DNA from: an uncultured Sutterella sp.
Lineage (GTDB): Bacteria > Pseudomonadota > Gammaproteobacteria > Burkholderiales > Burkholderiaceae_F
Direction: 5' to 3'
NCBI GenBank assembly: GCA_934255515.1
Contig: CAKQON010000003.1
Coordinates: 1 to 64,000 of the forward strand
DNA length: 64,000 nucleotides
In this document: positions 9,668 to 18,213 of the stretch, piece after piece
Numbering within the stretch: the first letter of the stretch is position 1
Layout of the letters: each line of letters begins with the position of its first letter
Translations under genes and position numbers: made by a program
Notes under the pieces: generated by a model
Databases searched by the model: none
What the model was told of the DNA's origin: nothing
Seen by the model: only the letters and a program-made list of their open reading frames with translations

Positions 9668-10546
9668 ATGTCCGACACCATTCCCATCTACAGCACCCCG
9701 ACCGGTGAAACGCCGCCGAATGAGCGCAACCGCAAATCCGTTTCCCAGAAAAAACTGGAAAAGCGCGTCGTACGTCTGACAGCACAGGCGATTACCGATT
9801 TCGGCATGATCAACGAAGGCGACAAGGTCATGGTGGCCATGAGCGGCGGCAAAGACAGCTACGTGCTGCTCGATACGCTTAAGACCCTTCAGTCGCGCGC
9901 GCCCATTCATTTCGATCTCCTCGCCGTCAATGTGCATCAGCACATTCCGCACTTTCCCCTCGACGAACTTAAGCGCCAGCTTGAAGCTTCAGGCGTTCCC
10001 TATCACATTGAGGATCAGGACACGAATTCCCTGATTCAGAAGCTGATTCCGGAAGGGAAGAACGTTTGCTCGCTCTGCGCGCGCCTGCGCCGCGGCATTC
10101 TCTACCGTGTTGCGCGCGAACAGGGCTGCAACAAAATTGCTCTCGGCCATCACATGGACGACATCGTCAGCACGCTGCTCCTCAATCTTTTTTACGGCGG
10201 CCGTCTGAAGGCAATGCCTCCCGTACTCATGAACGACCGCAAGGAGTGCGTCGTCATCCGGCCGCTCGCCTACGTTCGCGAGGCCGAAACGGAGAAGCTC
10301 GCGAAAATCCGAGGCTATCCGCTTGCCGCCAAGGGCATCTGCGGCGCCGGCGAAAACCTCAAGCGTCAGGAAATCAAAGCGCTCACGAAAAGCTGGGACC
10401 GTGAATTTCCCGGCCGCATCTACAACATCTTCATGAGCCTCACGCGCGTCTCGCCCTCGCACCTGATGGACCAGAGGCTCTACGACTTCCGGAACTTCAG
10501 GTTCCTGCTCCCCGACCCGTCGCTGCAGGCAACTGAGGACGAATAA
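9668..10546 (+). CDS. ttcA: tRNA 2-thiocytidine(32) biosynthesis protein
   Basis: Iron-sulfur enzyme that thiolates cytidine 32 of certain tRNAs using ATP. The PP-loop is plain in VAMSGGKDSYVLLDTL near residue 60. CSLCARLRRGILY supplies the first CxxC pair that binds the cluster, and KGICGAGENLKRQEI holds the third conserved Cys region. KIALGHHMDDIVSTLLLN is the TtcA/TilS-type signature. The protein has 292 residues, as expected. It follows folB closely with no visible terminator. Confidence 0.95.
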   Translation: MSDTIPIYSTPTGETPPNERNRKSVSQKKLEKRVVRLTAQAITDFGMINEGDKVMVAMSGGKDSYVLLDTLKTLQSRAPIHFDLLAVNVHQHIPHFPLDELKRQLEASGVPYHIEDQDTNSLIQKLIPEGKNVCSLCARLRRGILYRVAREQGCNKIALGHHMDDIVSTLLLNLFYGGRLKAMPPVLMNDRKECVVIRPLAYVREAETEKLAKIRGYPLAAKGICGAGENLKRQEIKALTKSWDREFPGRIYNIFMSLTRVSPSHLMDQRLYDFRNFRFLLPDPSLQATEDE

Positions 10547-10583
10547 GGCTAACGCGGCAACATTCTTGTCCCGGCGACTTCGC

Positions 10584-10589
10584 TAGAAT
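10584..10589 (+). promoter_or_regulatory. Putative -10 box of the CBS-domain gene
   Basis: TAGAAT followed by CG lies about 80 bases before the CBS gene. A TTG triplet sits 18 bases upstream of it, too close for a standard -35. Confidence 0.35.
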
Positions 10590-10669
10590 CGTTGCTGTTT
10601 CAAACTTTCCGACACCCGCCTGCATGAACCCGGGCGGATCAACTTTAAGAAATACGACAACGTCATCAA

Positions 10670-11128
10670 ATGAGAACTCGTTCGCTCAAAGTAATTGACA
10701 TGGCCGTTCATCAAGTGGCCACCACCACACCGCAACAAACGATTCATGACTGCGCGCTTCAGATGCGTCGCGAACATGTCGGCAGTCTTGTCGTTGTGGA
10801 TGAAGACGCCAAGCCTATCGGCATGATTACAGACCGCGACATCACCATTGAAGGAGTCGCCCTTGGTCGTGATCTGAACGAAGCGACTGTTGGCGATCTG
10901 ATGACAACGCCGGTCGTTACTTCCACGGAAAATGAAGGCATGGTCATGGCGCTTGCGCGCATGCGCGAAAACGGCATCCGGCGCCTCCCCATCGTCGACG
11001 ACTCCGGTCGTCTCGTGGGCGTCGTCACCAACTCCAACCTCATCAAGGAACTCTCCGAACTTCTCGACGGCCTGGTTCGAAACATCAGTTCGTCAAAGAC
11101 CCGGGAAGTCGCCCTGCGTTCGGAATAA
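10670..11128 (+). CDS. CBS-domain pair protein
   Basis: A 152-residue cytosolic protein made almost wholly of two CBS repeats: VGSLVVVDEDAKPIGMITDRDI in the first and GIRRLPIVDDSGRLVGVVT in the second. Stand-alone CBS pairs usually bind adenine nucleotides and act as energy sensors, but no partner can be named here. The start at 10670 is chosen because it keeps the short strand that begins a CBS fold; a second ATG lies at 10700. No Shine-Dalgarno is seen. A strong terminator follows, then the parS pair. Confidence 0.85.
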   Translation: MRTRSLKVIDMAVHQVATTTPQQTIHDCALQMRREHVGSLVVVDEDAKPIGMITDRDITIEGVALGRDLNEATVGDLMTTPVVTSTENEGMVMALARMRENGIRRLPIVDDSGRLVGVVTNSNLIKELSELLDGLVRNISSSKTREVALRSE

Positions 11129-11157
11129 CCGTACGCAAATCGATTCGCCTCGCATAA

Positions 11158-11191
11158 AAAACGCCGGAGCTTGAATTCCGGCGTTTTTTTA
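11158..11191 (+). terminator. Terminator after the CBS-domain gene
   Basis: AACGCCGGA pairs with TTCCGGCGTT around a short loop and runs into seven T. Confidence 0.85.
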
Positions 11192-11198
11192 TTCTTCA

Positions 11199-11214
11199 TG
11201 TTCCACGTGAAACA
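11199..11214. other. parS-like ParB-binding site 1
   Basis: TGTTCCACGTGAAACA differs from the 16-base chromosomal parS consensus (TGTTTCACGTGAAACA) at one position. ParB bound here would nucleate the partition complex used by ParA for chromosome segregation, close to the replication origin. The site lies between the CBS terminator and the ppk2 stop. An identical copy lies 44 bases downstream. Confidence 0.85.
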
Positions 11215-11242
11215 TCTCTCTATGCAGGAAATGATGCGGCGA

Positions 11243-11258
11243 TGTTCCACGTGAAACA
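11243..11258. other. parS-like ParB-binding site 2
   Basis: A second copy of TGTTCCACGTGAAACA, identical to site 1 including the flanking A and TC. The two centres are 44 bp apart. Confidence 0.85.
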
Positions 11259-11274
11259 TCCTCAGATTCGCGTC

Positions 11275-12492
11275 TTACTTCTTTTTCTTTTTTTCGGAAC
11301 CGAGGCGCGGAATGGAAGGCGGAACGAAATCTCCCGACTGCAGCGCGGAAACCCGGCTTTCAGCCGTTTCAAACATTGAGCTCGCCCGGCCGACAATCAG
11401 CGGGTCCACTGCGCCGACAGCCTTCAGATCGCGCTTTGCGTAAGGAATCTGCCGAAGCACATAGCGCATGGCGTTCAGGCGGGCCCTCTTCTTATCGTCA
11501 GACTTGATGACCGTCCAGGGCGCTTCAGGCGTATCGGTAGCAAAGAACATTGCTTCCTTGGCGCGCGTATAGTCGTCCCACTTGTTGCGCGACGCTTCAT
11601 CAATCGGCGAAAGCTTCCAGCGCTTGAGCGGCGACACCTTGCGTTCGCGGAAGCGCCGATCCTGCTCCTCACGCGAAACCGAGAACCAGAACTTGATCAC
11701 ATAGGTTCCGGAGCGCACCAGATTGCGTTCAAATCCGGGGACTTCTCGCATGAATTCATAGTATTCATCATCGGTGCAGAAGCCCATCACGCGCTCAACG
11801 CCGGCACGGTTGTACCAGGAGCGGTCGAAGAAAACCATTTCCCCGCGCGTGGGAAGATGCTCCACATAACGCTGGAAATACCACTGTCCCTGCTCGCGTT
11901 CTGTCGGCTTTTCCAGAGCCACCACGCGGGCGCCTCGAGGATTGAGGTGCTCCATAAAGCGCTTGATGGTTCCGCCCTTGCCCGCAGCATCGCGGCCTTC
12001 AAAAATAATGACAACCTTCTGACCGGTCTCTTTCACCCAGGCCTGGAGCTTCAGAAGTTCAACCTGAAGCTTGAATTTCTCCTCTTCGTAAACACTGCGG
12101 CGCAGCCGATTAATGTACGGATACGCACCGTTGAGCCAGTTGGGGTTGAGCTGATTGTCCTCAGCCTCCCGATCTTTTTCCTTTTTTCTCTGCCGGGAGG
12201 AAATGCGATCAATCAGATCCGTCAGGATGGCGAAGCGGTCTTTTTCAGACTGTCCGTTGAGAATCTCATGAATGAGCTCCTCCTTGCGGGCATAGGCGCT
12301 CGCCGTACGCTTCAGCTTGATGTGATTCACCACATCACGCACATTTCGGAAGCGCGGCGGACGATCGAGCTTCTCATTGACATAAGGCGGTTCTTCGCGC
12401 TTCTTTTTAGGCGCCGCCTCATCTTTCTGAAGAAATTCCGATTCCGCGGGAGAAAGGGGCTGAGTGGGATTATTTTTATTTTCTTCAGTCAT
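11275..12492 (-). CDS. ppk2: Polyphosphate kinase 2
   Basis: Transfers phosphate between polyphosphate and nucleoside diphosphates. The Walker A motif is FEGRDAAGKGG and the Walker B region is FFDRSWYNRAGVERVMGF; KVSPLKRWKLSPID is the PPK2 lid region. The length is 405 residues. The core is that of the single-domain PPK2 class, with about 120 charged residues before it and a Lys-rich C-terminal end (GSEKKKKK). Class I PPK2 enzymes usually favour making nucleoside triphosphates from polyphosphate, but the direction cannot be read from sequence alone. It lies downstream of rsmI on the same strand with a 55-base gap. Confidence 0.93.
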   Translation of the reverse strand: MTEENKNNPTQPLSPAESEFLQKDEAAPKKKREEPPYVNEKLDRPPRFRNVRDVVNHIKLKRTASAYARKEELIHEILNGQSEKDRFAILTDLIDRISSRQRKKEKDREAEDNQLNPNWLNGAYPYINRLRRSVYEEEKFKLQVELLKLQAWVKETGQKVVIIFEGRDAAGKGGTIKRFMEHLNPRGARVVALEKPTEREQGQWYFQRYVEHLPTRGEMVFFDRSWYNRAGVERVMGFCTDDEYYEFMREVPGFERNLVRSGTYVIKFWFSVSREEQDRRFRERKVSPLKRWKLSPIDEASRNKWDDYTRAKEAMFFATDTPEAPWTVIKSDDKKRARLNAMRYVLRQIPYAKRDLKAVGAVDPLIVGRASSMFETAESRVSALQSGDFVPPSIPRLGSEKKKKK

Positions 12493-12546
12493 TTTTCAAA
12501 TCCATATGAGGGGTTGAAGCGGACTTTCTGCCGGCACAGATCAAAA

Positions 12547-13467
12547 TCAATCTGAAGAAGAGCCGGCGGCATCCCGCTCATGGATGAGCCAGGCATAAAT
12601 CTCCTGACGGGGGATCCCCGTTCGACGAGCTGCGATGGCGGCAAGTTTTGATGCCGGCATTTCCGGTGCGAGATCGCGCAGCCATGCCTCAGCTTCCGCT
12701 GTAAGTCCCTCCTCTTTAGGAGGTTCTTCATCCACAAGAACAACATACTCCCCGCGGGGGTCATGCGTCGATGCGAATTTCCCGAGGTCTCCCGCATTCA
12801 TGGCGGATATAGTTTCGAATTTCTTGGTAAGTTCCCGCGCCACAACCACGCGCCGCCCGGATGAGAGCACCTCAGCTAAATCTTCAAGCAGAGCCAGAAT
12901 TCTGTGGGGGGCTTCATACAAAACAAAGGGCTCCCGACGTGAACGGAGCGCCTCGACGGCCTGCCGGCGAGCCTTGGGCTGCGGAGGCAAAAAACCGATA
13001 AACGTGAAGCCCGCCCCCAGAAGGCCTGATGCAGAGAGTGCCGTAACAGCAGCCGAAGGCCCCGGCACAGGAATAACGCGCCGGCCTACGCCATGCAGAT
13101 ACTCCACCACGCGCGCTCCGGGGTCAGAAACGGCAGGGGTGCCCGCATCCGTCACCATTGCAACGCGCTTGCCTTCCGCAAGAAGCGCCTCAATTTGCTC
13201 CGCTCCGTGCCGTTCGTTATGCTCACGAACAGAAATCAGCCTTGCATCTATTCCAAAGCGCTCAAGAAGCTTTCTAGTTTCCCGGGTATCTTCCGCTGCG
13301 ATGACATCCGCACGGGAAAGAACCCAGAGAGCGCGCAGCGTAATGTCGCCCATATTGCCGATTGGTACGCCCACGATGTAGAGGCACGCGGCTGGCAGTT
13401 CCTGCTGAGGCAGGCCTGCCGCCTTCATCAGCACATCATCGGACCAAAGATTATTTAGGGAATTCAT
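12547..13467 (-). CDS. rsmI: 16S rRNA 2'-O-methyltransferase RsmI
   Basis: SAM-dependent enzyme that makes the 2'-O-methyl of cytidine 1402 in 16S rRNA. Family features are LYIVGVPIGNMGDITLRAL, AAEDTRETRKLL, VTDAGTPAVSDPG and IPVPGPSAAVTALSASGL, all of the SAM-binding tetrapyrrole-methylase fold. The start is the ATG at 13465-13467; upstream in-frame codons add 30 atypical residues that lie inside the divergent gene. The start codons of this gene and the divergent lpoA-like gene share the palindrome CATG. Divergent rsmI-lpoA pairing is also found in Enterobacteria (yraL-yraM). Confidence 0.93.
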   Translation of the reverse strand: MNSLNNLWSDDVLMKAAGLPQQELPAACLYIVGVPIGNMGDITLRALWVLSRADVIAAEDTRETRKLLERFGIDARLISVREHNERHGAEQIEALLAEGKRVAMVTDAGTPAVSDPGARVVEYLHGVGRRVIPVPGPSAAVTALSASGLLGAGFTFIGFLPPQPKARRQAVEALRSRREPFVLYEAPHRILALLEDLAEVLSSGRRVVVARELTKKFETISAMNAGDLGKFASTHDPRGEYVVLVDEEPPKEEGLTAEAEAWLRDLAPEMPASKLAAIAARRTGIPRQEIYAWLIHERDAAGSSSD

Positions 13468-15007
13468 GCCGTTTTCTCGTCGTTCTTTTGTTGCTTGCCT
13501 GAGTTTTCTGGCGGCTGCCGGCTCGTGTATGGCATCAGATGCTTCCGCGCCGCTCACTGCTGCAGAAGTCGCCGCCCCATCGCGACAGCTTACCTTCGCT
13601 CTCCTTATGCCGCCTGAAGACTCGCCTGTTCATGCGGCAGCTCGCATTATCGGCAACGGTCTGCTGGCGGCCAACCAGACGAGCGCTCGCCCGGCCAATA
13701 TTCTCGTGATTGAAGCGCAGAAAGGATCTTCCATTGAAGAGCAGCTCCAGGCTGCAGCGCTTGCAGGTGCAGATGCCGTCATCGGACCGATTGAACGCGG
13801 AGCAGTAACCCGTCTTACTGAATTGCCCTCGCTGCCGCTCCCTGTCGTTGCCCTCAATTCTGCCGAAGGCTCGCGAAGCCAATATCCCCCGAAACTCGTC
13901 ATTCTGTCTATTTCCACGGAAGCCGAAGCCGAATGGATTGCCAGGCTTGCGATCAGAGCGCTCCCCGCGCAAACGGAGGCGGGCACGCTCCCAAAGGTGG
14001 CGGTCATTGCCGGAAGCGCTCCCTGGGAAACAAGGATTGCCGAAGCCTATGCCCGTACGCTTGCTCATGCAGGCATTCAATACGAGATCCAAAGACTTGA
14101 CCCGGAAAAACTCTCCGAGCTACAGACCCATTTTGAACCTGTCCTCAATGAGGAAGACGAACAAAAGCTCAAGGCTCTCGCCCATGAGCAGCTTTCCAAG
14201 GCTGAGTCGGAGAGCGAACGCAAGCGCATCTCCCGCTCCATTGCCAATATGCGCCGCACGAAGATTGCTACGGCAGAACCGCCGTTCCAGGCCGCTCTTT
14301 TCGCACTGAGCGCCCAGGAAGCGAGTCTCGTAAGGAATCGATTGCCGCTGCGCATGCGGGTCTGGTCAACCTCTGCCACAAACCCGGGCGATCCTGCCAC
14401 GAGCTCGACAGCAACCACCCTCGCCTACGATCTCGAAAAACTCGTTTTCAGCGAATGCCCTCTCGTCGTTCGCTACGACGCGCAAAACTTCGAAGCCCGC
14501 TTTGAAACGGCAATGCCCTATTCCCTCTCGGCCAAGAGGCTCTTTGCGCTCGGCGCCGATGCCCGGGAAATTGCGGCTCAATGGTCGCAGCTGCGCACGC
14601 AGATCCAGTATCACGGGGAGACCGGCAGCCTTGAGCTCAACAGACTTAAGAGCCCTGTCATTACCCGGGAGCCGCAGAGCGTTATTGTGCGCAGCGGCAG
14701 ACTCGTAGAGGTGCCGCAGGAGGTCGTCGTCAAAACAGAATTGCCGAACATTGAACTTCCGCCGGATCCGGCTTCCATGACGTTCGTTCCGGTGAAGGAG
14801 ATCGAGCACGACGTCCGGCGCGAATCTGTGAAAGGCATTGTCATCTCCGACCCCGGCCCCGGACCTGCTCCGACGCCCATGCTTGAGAAATCAATGCCCG
14901 CACGCACGCCGTCGTCCGAAGTACCCGCAGCGCCGTCGCTCGGCGGCGTACCGCTCTCGGGCGAAACAATCACCCCGAGCGAAATGCCTGCAACGCCGCA
15001 GCTCTGA
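13466..15007 (+). CDS. LpoA/LppC-like penicillin-binding protein activator
   Basis: Periplasmic protein of the LppC/LpoA family, whose E. coli member stimulates PBP1A peptidoglycan synthesis. MPFSRRSFVACLSFLAAAGSCMA is a signal peptide. The Cys is preceded by AGS rather than a strong lipobox, so lipidation is uncertain. The rest reads like a type I periplasmic-binding fold (LTFALLMPPEDSPVHAAARIIGNGL, then AGADAVIGPIERGAVTRL and VVALNS). The E. coli TPR domain is missing. The last 90 residues are proline-rich and probably unstructured. The start has AGGGA 5-8 bases upstream and abuts the rsmI start. A hairpin terminator follows. Confidence 0.75.
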   Translation: MPFSRRSFVACLSFLAAAGSCMASDASAPLTAAEVAAPSRQLTFALLMPPEDSPVHAAARIIGNGLLAANQTSARPANILVIEAQKGSSIEEQLQAAALAGADAVIGPIERGAVTRLTELPSLPLPVVALNSAEGSRSQYPPKLVILSISTEAEAEWIARLAIRALPAQTEAGTLPKVAVIAGSAPWETRIAEAYARTLAHAGIQYEIQRLDPEKLSELQTHFEPVLNEEDEQKLKALAHEQLSKAESESERKRISRSIANMRRTKIATAEPPFQAALFALSAQEASLVRNRLPLRMRVWSTSATNPGDPATSSTATTLAYDLEKLVFSECPLVVRYDAQNFEARFETAMPYSLSAKRLFALGADAREIAAQWSQLRTQIQYHGETGSLELNRLKSPVITREPQSVIVRSGRLVEVPQEVVVKTELPNIELPPDPASMTFVPVKEIEHDVRRESVKGIVISDPGPGPAPTPMLEKSMPARTPSSEVPAAPSLGGVPLSGETITPSEMPATPQL

Positions 15008-15062
15008 CGCGCTTTCTTTCGGGCAGAATGCCGGACACGCTTCAATGCAGCCGGCATCCAGG

Positions 15063-15092
15063 GGCCGGCAAAATGAACTGCCGGCCTTTTCG
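15063..15092 (+). terminator. Terminator after the lpoA-like gene
   Basis: GGCCGGCA pairs with TGCCGGCC across an 8-base loop and is followed by TTTTC. Confidence 0.75.
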
Positions 15093-15118
15093 TCTTCAAC
15101 CCACTTCATCCTTTCCTC

Positions 15119-16954
15119 ATGGCACTCATCACGCTTTCTGACGCTCACCTCGCCTACGGCGATCTGCCGCTTCTTGACGAGGCAGCACTCTCTCTCGAAC
15201 CGGGCGAACGCGTCGGTCTGATCGGCCGCAACGGAACCGGAAAAAGCTCTCTTCTTTCGGTGCTCGCCGGCAAGCAGCTGCTCGATGACGGGCAAATTCA
15301 GCGGCAGGACGGACTCATTGTTCACTATGTTGAACAGGAACCCGTCCTCCCGGAAGCGCCGACATTCCGGGAAAGCCTTATTGCCCGCGGCAATGTCGAA
15401 AGCATTGCGGATGAAAAAGAGAAGTGGCGGCTTTACGCAAAGCTTGACGAAAATCTTTCCCGCTTTGAACTCAATCCTGATGGCGATCCGAAGCTTGCCT
15501 CGGGCGGCGAAAGAAAACGCGCTGCGCTTGCCCTCGCCTTCACGCTTGCCCCGCAGCTCATGCTCCTCGACGAACCGACGAACCACCTCGACATGAGAGC
15601 GATTTCGCTCCTGGAAAACATCTGTCGGGACGAACTCAAGAATCAGCGCTCGCTCGTCGTCATTACGCATGACCGAGCCTTCCTCGACAATGTCGCTACG
15701 CGCATCGTCGAGCTTGACCGAGGTACGCTGCGCTCGTACCCGGGAAACTTTTCCGCTTATGAAGCGCGAAAAGAAGAGGAGCTTGCTGCAGAAGCGCTCG
15801 AACGCCGGCGATTCGACAAATTCTGGGCGCAGGAGGAAGTCTGGATCCGCAAAGGCATAGAAGCCCGCCGCACCCGCAATGAAGGCCGCGTGCGGCGGCT
15901 CGAAGCACTGCGCCGCGAACGCGCGGCACGGCGCGAACAGATGGGATCGATTCGCCTTGCGATTGATGCCGGCGAAAAAAGCGGAAAGATCGTTGCCGAG
16001 GTTACGGGACTCTCCAAATCGTTCGGCGATCATGTCGTCGTGAAGGATCTGGACTTCACGCTGATGCGCGGCGACCGCCTTGGTCTTATCGGTCCCAATG
16101 GCGCCGGCAAAAGCACGCTCATCAAGCTGATCCTCGGGAAACTCAAGCCTGACGCGGGAAAGGTCAAGCTCGGCACAAACCTACAGATCGCATACTTCGA
16201 CCAGCTTCGCGAACAGCTCGACCTCAATAAGACTGTCGCTGAAACCATTGCTCCGGGATCCGACTGGGTCGAAATTGGCGGCGAACGCAAGCACGTCATT
16301 GCTTATCTCGGCGACTTCCTCTTCCCACCCCGTCGCGCCAATGTGCGTGTCAGTTCGCTCTCGGGCGGCGAAAGAAACCGCCTTCTCCTTGCACGCCTTT
16401 TTGCACTGCCGGCAAACCTGCTCGTGCTCGACGAACCAACCAACGATCTCGACATCGACTCTCTTGAACTGCTTGAGCAAACGCTGGCGTCATATCCCGG
16501 CACAATCATTCTTGTCAGTCATGACCGCTGCTTCCTCGACAACGTCGTAACGGAAGTGCTTGCGCCCGAGGGCAATGGAAAATGGCATGAATACGTCGGC
16601 GGCTATGCGGAGTGGTTTGCGCAGCGTCCCGCTGAAGGGCTTCCGGTGAAGAAGGCCTCCCCCGCGAAGGACGAAGATAAGAAGTCAAAGCCCAAGACTC
16701 AGGTCCAGCAGAAAATCAAGCTCTCCTGGCGGGAAAGCCGTGAACTTGAAGCTCTGCCGGAAAAACTTGAAGCCCTCGAAAAGGAACAGTCCGACCTCAT
16801 CGCCCGCATGAGCGAAGGGAGCTATCACACAAAGCCCGTGGATGAAATCAAGGCCGACAAAAACCGTCTGGATGCGCTGGAAAATGAAATCAGCGCCGGC
16901 TACGCACGTTGGGAAGAGCTCTCCGCAAAAGCAGATGAGGCCGCCAAAGCCTGA
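15119..16954 (+). CDS. uup: ABC-F ATPase, Uup type
   Basis: Soluble protein with two ABC ATPase domains and no membrane segment, of the ABC-F class that acts on ribosomes or in DNA metabolism. Walker A motifs are GRNGTGKSS (near residue 37) and GPNGAGKST (near 325). The signatures are SGGERKR and SGGERNR, and both Walker B segments read LLDEPTNHLD or VLDEPTNDLD. The C-terminal 80 residues form a charged coiled coil (ESRELEALPEKLEALEKEQ), which points to Uup rather than EttA. No Shine-Dalgarno precedes the ATG; the leader is CATCCTTTCCTC, a pyrimidine tract shared with fmt. Confidence 0.9.
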   Translation: MALITLSDAHLAYGDLPLLDEAALSLEPGERVGLIGRNGTGKSSLLSVLAGKQLLDDGQIQRQDGLIVHYVEQEPVLPEAPTFRESLIARGNVESIADEKEKWRLYAKLDENLSRFELNPDGDPKLASGGERKRAALALAFTLAPQLMLLDEPTNHLDMRAISLLENICRDELKNQRSLVVITHDRAFLDNVATRIVELDRGTLRSYPGNFSAYEARKEEELAAEALERRRFDKFWAQEEVWIRKGIEARRTRNEGRVRRLEALRRERAARREQMGSIRLAIDAGEKSGKIVAEVTGLSKSFGDHVVVKDLDFTLMRGDRLGLIGPNGAGKSTLIKLILGKLKPDAGKVKLGTNLQIAYFDQLREQLDLNKTVAETIAPGSDWVEIGGERKHVIAYLGDFLFPPRRANVRVSSLSGGERNRLLLARLFALPANLLVLDEPTNDLDIDSLELLEQTLASYPGTIILVSHDRCFLDNVVTEVLAPEGNGKWHEYVGGYAEWFAQRPAEGLPVKKASPAKDEDKKSKPKTQVQQKIKLSWRESRELEALPEKLEALEKEQSDLIARMSEGSYHTKPVDEIKADKNRLDALENEISAGYARWEELSAKADEAAKA

Positions 16955-16983
16955 AGACAACTTCTAACTCATTGTTCGAAATG

Positions 16984-17027
16984 AAAAAAGACCGGTTCTG
17001 ATGCATTACGCTCAGCCCGGTCTTTTT
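16984..17027. terminator. Bidirectional terminator between uup and cysK
   Basis: AAAAAGACCGG and CCGGTCTTTTT pair across a roughly 20-base loop. The A/T arms serve both convergent genes. Confidence 0.8.
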
Positions 17028-17047
17028 CTATCCTGCGCGGAGATCCG

Positions 17048-17971
17048 TTATTCCGCTCCCTTCACAAAGCCCTTAACGGAAAGATAGCGCTCGCCCGTAT
17101 CAAAGTTCATGAGAAGAACACGGGCATTTTTATCGAGTTTCGGCAGCAGCCCGGCAACCGCAGCGAGTACAGCGCCCGTGGAAATGCCGACAAGCAGGCC
17201 TTCCTTCGCTGCCGCAAGCTGTGCGTACGCGAAGGCATCATCATCGGCGACATCGAGAAATTCATCAATCGCCGTGCGGTCCAGATTCTCCGGAATGAAA
17301 TTGGCGCCGATGCCCTGAATACGATGCGGACCAGCCTTCCCTTCCGTAAGGAGCGGGCTCGACTTGGGCTCAACGGCATAGGTGCGAAGCTTCGGCCAGG
17401 CTTTCTTGAGCACGCGGGAAATGCCGGAAACATTGCCGCCGGTGCCGAACGCAGAAATGAATATATCCAGACCTTCCGGGAAATCCTTCAGAATTTCAGG
17501 GCCGGTATGAAGCTCATGCGCGCGCGGATTGCTCGGATTGCTGAATTGACCCGCAACCCAGGCTCCGGGAATTTCCTTCGCAAGTTCAGTTGCGCGATCG
17601 ACGGCTCCCTTCATTCCGAGCTTGCCCGGGGTGAGCACGAGTTCTGCGCCGTACGCCTGCGCCAGGAGGCGGCGCTCAATGCTCATGGATTCAGGCATGA
17701 CGAGAATCATGCGGTATCCGAGAACCGCGCTCACCATAGCGAGACCGACGCCGGTATTGCCGGAAGTGGGCTCAATGATGGTGCCGCCAGCCTTTAATTC
17801 TCCCCTGGCTTCTGCATCCCGAACCATCTGAAGCGCAATTCGGTCCTTAATGGAGCCGCCGGGATTTCCCCTTTCAAGCTTCATCCAGACTTCGTTTTCC
17901 GGGAACAGCCGCGAAAGACGAACGACCGGCGTATTGCCGATAAGATCAAGCACCGAGGATACTTTGCTCAT
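17048..17971 (-). CDS. cysK: Cysteine synthase A (O-acetylserine sulfhydrylase)
   Basis: PLP enzyme that makes cysteine from O-acetylserine and sulfide. GNPGGSIKDRIAL carries the PLP Lys at about residue 42. EPTSGNTGVGLA binds the substrate carboxylate and SAFGTGGNVSG the cofactor phosphate. ISTGAVLAA holds the Ser that contacts the pyridine nitrogen. The 307-residue length and the motif set favour CysK over CysM, though CysM cannot be fully excluded. Upstream, AAGGAG lies 9 bases before the ATG. It is divergent from the acyl-CoA ligase gene. Confidence 0.9.
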   Translation of the reverse strand: MSKVSSVLDLIGNTPVVRLSRLFPENEVWMKLERGNPGGSIKDRIALQMVRDAEARGELKAGGTIIEPTSGNTGVGLAMVSAVLGYRMILVMPESMSIERRLLAQAYGAELVLTPGKLGMKGAVDRATELAKEIPGAWVAGQFSNPSNPRAHELHTGPEILKDFPEGLDIFISAFGTGGNVSGISRVLKKAWPKLRTYAVEPKSSPLLTEGKAGPHRIQGIGANFIPENLDRTAIDEFLDVADDDAFAYAQLAAAKEGLLVGISTGAVLAAVAGLLPKLDKNARVLLMNFDTGERYLSVKGFVKGAE

Positions 17972-18213
17972 AGGAATGTTCTCCTTATTGCCTCATTCAG
18001 GCCTGCCGAACGTGGCGTTCAATTTCTATTGACGCTTAGGATGATATGCCTTTTAAAGAAGAATGTCAGGGTATTCCCTTAAATGAGATGCCTCCAAACG
18101 CCTCTTTTCTGATATAGCTTTACAGATTGCCATACTGGGCTCAGTGTTTCTGCATAGGCAGGAACCGTTACTAAGAGCCTGCCCAAAGAAAAACAAATAG
18201 GATCCAGTACGCC
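17972..18213. promoter_or_regulatory. Divergent promoter region, cysK and acyl-CoA ligase
   Basis: A 242-base AT-rich spacer. On the plus strand TTGACG (18029-18034) and TTTAAA (18052-18057) are 17 bases apart and could be a sigma-70 promoter for the ligase gene with a long leader. No CysB-type or other operator is recognised. GGATCC lies upstream of the ligase ATG, giving a weak GGA-type ribosome site. Confidence 0.4.
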
